Shown: piece after piece, positions 44,844 to 47,763 of the stretch
How positions within the stretch are numbered: the first letter of the stretch is position 1
Layout: each line of letters begins with the position of its first letter
Assembly: GCA_004297625.1 (NCBI GenBank)
Contig: SCTY01000046.1
Coordinates: 1-47,763, forward strand
Source: Betaproteobacteria bacterium
Lineage (GTDB): Bacteria; Pseudomonadota; Gammaproteobacteria; Burkholderiales; SG8-39
Direction: 5' to 3'
DNA length: 47,763 nt
The notes under the pieces: model-generated
The model's database searches: none
Told to the model about the DNA's origin: nothing
What the model saw: only the letters and a program-made list of their open reading frames with translations
Made by a program: the position numbers and the translations under genes

Positions 44844-46577
44844 ATGGAAGGCGCCGGCATCGGCGCCGGACTTGCAATCCAGGGCGAGCGCCTCAAGACC
44901 CTTCGGCACGACGTAGAGAGCCTCGCGGATCCCTTCGGCATCGTCGCTCCGCTCGCGCATGCGCACGTGGCCTGGGCGCTGCACCCGCTTGAGCTGTGGG
45001 AGCTGTCGAGCCGGTTCGCCGCCGACCTCCTCGCTCTGCAGTCGCACACCGTGGCCAAGCTTCTCGGCCAGAACGTCGAGGACGCGGTGCAGCCGCAGCC
45101 GGACGACACCCGGTTCAGCGATCCGCTGTGGACCAGCGAGCCCACGTGGGACCTGCTCAAGCAGTGGTACCTGTTTTTCACCCGGCACGTGCAGGACGCG
45201 CTGTACCAGACACCCGGGCTCTCTCCCAAGGAGCGCCGCCGGGCGGCCTTCTGGTGGCGCCAGTGGCTCAACGCCGCCGCGCCGACGAACTTCCTGGCGA
45301 CTAATCCGGTGGCGCAACGCAAGGCGATCGAAAGCGGCGGGCAAAGCCTGCAGCGCGGCTTCCAGGTTTTCATGGAAGACATGCAGGCGCGCACCGTGCG
45401 CATGACCGGTTTGGAGGCATTCAGAGTCGGCGGCAATCTCGCCATCACGCCCGGCGCGGTGGTCTACCGCAACCGGCTGCTCGAAGTCATCCACTATGCG
45501 CCCGCGGCGCCCCAGGTGCGCGCCACGCCGATCGTCATCGTGACGCCGTGGATCAACAAGTTCTACATCATCGATCTCCAGCCCAGGAAAAGCCTGGTCC
45601 AGTTCCTCGTGAACCAGGGCTACGACGTCTACGTGACGAGCTGGAAGAATCCGGGGACCGACATGCGCGACGTCGCGTTCGACGACTACGTGGTCGAGGG
45701 CGTGAACGAGGCGGTGCGCGTCGCGCGCGAGCTGAGCGGCGCGGACAAGGTGCACGCCGCCGGCTACTGCATCGGCGGCACGCTGCTATCGGTCTACATG
45801 GCCTGGCTCAACCGGCGCTACGCGCGCGAAGACGTCCCGGTGGCGCACTGGACGCTGCTCGCCACGCTGGTCGACTTCCAGTCGCCGGGGGACATCGAGG
45901 TGTTCATCGACGAGGCAAGCGTGCGCTGGCTCGCCGACTCGATGCGCGCGCGCGGCTACCTCGAGGGCGAAGCGATGGCGACGACCTTCCGCCTGATGCG
46001 CTCGAACAGCCTGATCTGGCACTATGTCGTGCACGGCTGGCTCTACGGCGAGCCGCCGCCGGCAAGCGATGTCCTCTACTGGAACATGGATATAACGCGC
46101 ATGCCGTACCGTATGCACGAGTACTATTTGCGCGAGATGTATCTCAACAACCACCTGGTCAAGCCCAACGCGCTCAGCATCGCCGGCGAGCCCATCGACC
46201 TCGTGCGCATCCACACGCCGCTCTACCAGGTTTCGGCGGAGGACGACCACATCACCCCTTGGCGCCAGACCTTCCGCGTCAACAGCCACGTCACCGGGCC
46301 GAAGCGCTTCATCCTGACGAGTTCCGGCCACATCCTCGGCATCGTCAACCCGCCGGTCACGCCGCCGAAGCGCCGCTATCGCGTCGGCCGGGCGCACCGC
46401 GGGCAGAGCGCCGACGCCTGGCTCGCCTCCTCGGAGCAGCACGCGGGAAGCTGGTGGGAGGACTGGAGCGCCTGGCTCTCCGAGCGCTGCGGCGAGGCGC
46501 GCACGGCGCCGCCGTTGTTCAACGACGCGTTTCCGAAGCTCGCCGATGCGCCCGGAACGTACGTCCTCGAGCGCTGA
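44844..46577 (+). CDS. phaC: Class I poly(3-hydroxyalkanoate) synthase
   Basis: The 577-residue protein has an N-terminal domain with FSDPLWTSEPTWDLLKQWYLFFTRHVQDAL and an alpha/beta-hydrolase catalytic domain. The lipase-like box GYCIGG gives the catalytic Cys309; ISAEDDHITPW-type sequence (SAEDDHITPW) gives the Asp and SSGHILGIVNPP the His. The length and lack of PhaE/R fit a class I synthase that polymerises 3-hydroxyacyl-CoA into storage granules. I prefer ATG 44844, which fits a start near 44830 from the FNR-like site, over GTG 44814. No phaA, phaB or phasin gene is adjacent. The end overlaps the next receiver gene by 32 bases. Confidence 0.93.
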   Translation: MEGAGIGAGLAIQGERLKTLRHDVESLADPFGIVAPLAHAHVAWALHPLELWELSSRFAADLLALQSHTVAKLLGQNVEDAVQPQPDDTRFSDPLWTSEPTWDLLKQWYLFFTRHVQDALYQTPGLSPKERRRAAFWWRQWLNAAAPTNFLATNPVAQRKAIESGGQSLQRGFQVFMEDMQARTVRMTGLEAFRVGGNLAITPGAVVYRNRLLEVIHYAPAAPQVRATPIVIVTPWINKFYIIDLQPRKSLVQFLVNQGYDVYVTSWKNPGTDMRDVAFDDYVVEGVNEAVRVARELSGADKVHAAGYCIGGTLLSVYMAWLNRRYAREDVPVAHWTLLATLVDFQSPGDIEVFIDEASVRWLADSMRARGYLEGEAMATTFRLMRSNSLIWHYVVHGWLYGEPPPASDVLYWNMDITRMPYRMHEYYLREMYLNNHLVKPNALSIAGEPIDLVRIHTPLYQVSAEDDHITPWRQTFRVNSHVTGPKRFILTSSGHILGIVNPPVTPPKRRYRVGRAHRGQSADAWLASSEQHAGSWWEDWSAWLSERCGEARTAPPLFNDAFPKLADAPGTYVLER

Positions 46578-46950
46578 CATCCTCGTCGTCGACGACGAGG
46601 AGGACATGCGCGCGCTCATCAGCCGGCTGTTGCGCACCGCGGGCTACGAGGTGCGCACCGCCGAAGATGCGGTGGAAGCCGGCCACAAGGTGCTCGAGCG
46701 CGCGCCGGATCTCATCATCACCGACATCAGCATGCCGTACATGAGCGGCACCGAGTTCGTCGCCGCGCTGCGCGGGGACGGCAGCCTGCCGAAGATCCCG
46801 ATCATCTACCTGACGGCGCTCGAGGAAGGGCCGAAGCTCGCCTATGACACGCTCGGCTATCCGCTGCTTTCCAAGCCGCTCGACGCCGAAGAGCTGCTCG
46901 CCGCCGTGGCCCGGCAGCTTCAGCTGCGCGGCCACCCGGCGCAGGAATAA
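46546..46950 (+). CDS. Single-domain response regulator (CheY-like)
   Basis: The 134-residue protein is one receiver domain: ILVVDDEEDMRALISRLL (acidic pair), phosphoacceptor Asp in DLIITDISMPYMSG, Thr in IIYLTALEE and Lys in PLLSKPLDAEEL. It has no output domain, so it acts by protein contact or as a phosphate carrier. The ATG at 46546 lies inside the end of phaC (32-base overlap), so it is probably cotranscribed with it. The role in PHA metabolism, if any, is unknown. Confidence 0.88.
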   Translation: MRPERTSSSADILVVDDEEDMRALISRLLRTAGYEVRTAEDAVEAGHKVLERAPDLIITDISMPYMSGTEFVAALRGDGSLPKIPIIYLTALEEGPKLAYDTLGYPLLSKPLDAEELLAAVARQLQLRGHPAQE

Positions 46951-46956
46951 GGCAAC

Positions 46957-46978
46957 AAAAAGGGGTCAGGACCCTTTT
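46957..46978. terminator. Bidirectional intrinsic terminator
   Basis: AAAAAGGGGTCAGGACCCTT continues into further T residues, giving a GGGT/ACCC stem flanked by an A run on the left and a T run on the right. It lies between the convergent receiver and MlaC-like genes and can stop transcription both ways. Confidence 0.75.
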
Positions 46979-46986
46979 CAGGCTGC

Positions 46987-47592
46987 TTACTTCACGATCT
47001 TCGCCGGCTCGTTCTTCTCGCGCAGGCGCTTGATGAGCCCGTCGATGCCATCCTGCTTCACCACCTGGTCGAACTCGCTGCGATAGGTGATCACCAGGCT
47101 GATGCCCTCGACCGTGATGTCGTAGATTTTCCAGCCCTGGTCGGTCTTGTGCATCTGGTACTCGACCGCCACGGGCTTCGCGCCGGGACGGATGTACTGG
47201 TTGCGCACCGTCGCTTCGGTGTCGCCCGGCTTGGTGCGCGATGGCAGCACCTTCATCGTCTGGCCCTGGTAAGTCCCGATCGCGTTCGAGTAGGTGCGCA
47301 CCAGCATCGAGCGGAATTCCTCGACTAGCTTTTTCTTCTGCTCGGGGCTCGCCTGGCGCCAGGCGCGCCCGACGGCGAGCCGCGTCGCCTCCTGAAAATC
47401 GATGAGCGGCAGGACTTTCTCCTCGGCGAGCTTCAGCGCTTTCTGCTTGTCGCCGGCCGCGAGCTCCTTGTCGCTCTTCACCGCGGCGAGCACGTCCGAG
47501 GTCACCTTCTTGACGAGATCCTCGGGACTGAGCTCTTCGGCGAGCGCTGGACCGGCCAGAAATACGAAAAACAGCAGTAAGAGGCGTCGCAT
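46987..47592 (-). CDS. MlaC-like periplasmic phospholipid-transport protein
   Basis: From ATG 47592 the 201-residue product starts with a clean signal peptide (MRRLLLLFFVFLAGPALA). The Ttg2D/MlaC domain follows: VTSDVLAAVKSDKELAAGDKQKALKLAEEKVLPLIDFQEATRLAVGRAWRQASPEQKKKLVEEFRSMLVRTYSNAI, then a beta sheet with VEYQMHKTDQGWKIYDITVEGISLVITYRSEFDQVVKQDGIDGLIKRL. MlaC shuttles phospholipids between outer- and inner-membrane complexes. No mlaFEDB genes are in view. An alternative ATG at 47616 overlaps the upstream stop codon (ATGA) and adds eight residues. Confidence 0.9.
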   Translation of the reverse strand: MRRLLLLFFVFLAGPALAEELSPEDLVKKVTSDVLAAVKSDKELAAGDKQKALKLAEEKVLPLIDFQEATRLAVGRAWRQASPEQKKKLVEEFRSMLVRTYSNAIGTYQGQTMKVLPSRTKPGDTEATVRNQYIRPGAKPVAVEYQMHKTDQGWKIYDITVEGISLVITYRSEFDQVVKQDGIDGLIKRLREKNEPAKIVK

Positions 47593-47612
47593 GCCGATAT
47601 TTTCTCCTGCTT

Positions 47613-47763
47613 TCATGCGGGCACTCGCTCCTTCGGCGTGCCTTTGAACATCCCCGGCTCAAGCGAATGGCGTTCCAGCAGGCGGTAGAACTCGGTGCGG
47701 TTGCGCCCCGCGAGGCGGGCCGCCTTGGTGACGTTGCCCCCGGTGATCTTCAGGATCCTCACC
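47613..47763 (-). CDS. C-terminal end of a sigma54-dependent regulator (partial)
   Basis: The last 49 codons of a gene entering from the right edge encode a Fis-type helix-turn-helix: ILKITGGNVTKAARLAGRNRTEFYRLLERHSLEPGMFK. The 'GNVT.AARLA.RNRTEFY.LL.RH.L.P..FK' ending is typical of GlrR/QseF-type sigma54 activators. The rest lies outside the window. Its stop overlaps an ATG of the MlaC-like gene, so the two are probably in one operon. It is a different protein from the activator at 16421-17821. Confidence 0.8.
   Translation of the reverse strand, partial: VRILKITGGNVTKAARLAGRNRTEFYRLLERHSLEPGMFKGTPKERVPA

Noticed and set aside
1..47763. tRNA, rRNA or CRISPR loci
   Set aside because: No cloverleaf-like sequence, conserved rRNA segment or regularly spaced repeat was seen on reading both strands; a covariance-model search was not possible.

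Overview
The window is about 47.8 kb of GC-rich chromosomal DNA with a strong G/C third-position bias. The gene families point to a betaproteobacterium of the Burkholderiales or a related soil or groundwater lineage: YqjD/YqjE/YqjK-like envelope proteins, class I PHA synthase, a Liv-type ABC transporter beside UbiD and amidohydrolase genes, and FNR-type operators. I see no rRNA, tRNA, CRISPR array or complete insertion sequence. Taxonomy is inferred from gene content only.

Layout. 1-3.9 kb: small accessory genes (SRPBCC protein, secreted unknown, broken GFA-family gene, DUF2127, MOSC, glycine-zipper protein), two separated by attC-like palindromes, so possibly an old integron cassette array. 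3.9-11.9 kb: catabolic and housekeeping genes (UbiD-type decarboxylase, acyl-CoA dehydrogenase, ADP-forming acyl-CoA synthetase, glyoxalase-fold protein, GST, MFS permease). 11.9-12.4 kb: a small DUF559 endonuclease gene between two inverted copies of a palindromic repeat. 12.4-34.7 kb: a stress and signalling island. 34.7-39.1 kb: a complete branched-chain-amino-acid-type (Liv) ABC transporter operon. 39.2-43.2 kb: amidohydrolase, MetE-like protein and PaaK-like ligase, with a small EF-hand secreted protein between them. 43.2-47.8 kb: DMT exporter, two small putative DNA-binding proteins, PHA synthase, a single-domain response regulator, an MlaC-like protein and the end of a sigma54 activator.

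The main result is the 12.4-34.7 kb island. It encodes its own sigma54 (RpoN) protein, a sigma54-dependent response regulator and a hybrid histidine kinase. About a dozen gene starts carry sequences matching the -24/-12 sigma54 consensus (GG, ten bases, GC, mostly ending TTGC). These precede rpoN itself, the activator, yqjDEK-like genes, a DUF421 gene, superoxide dismutase, a BON lipoprotein plus phospholipase D pair, csbD, a PAS-receiver protein, a DUF1328 gene, an operon with a Cys-repeat protein, a ferritin-like protein and Ku, and, 7 kb away, the EF-hand protein gene. A weaker match precedes ligD. I infer a self-contained, autoregulated sigma54 general-stress regulon joining envelope protection, oxidative defence and DNA end joining.

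A second theme is decay. Several small genes (GFA, DUF805-like, BON, phosphoribosyltransferase) appear to have lost internal segments compared with their families, three of them with a frame change. This could be genuine erosion or an assembly artefact; reads over the junctions would decide.
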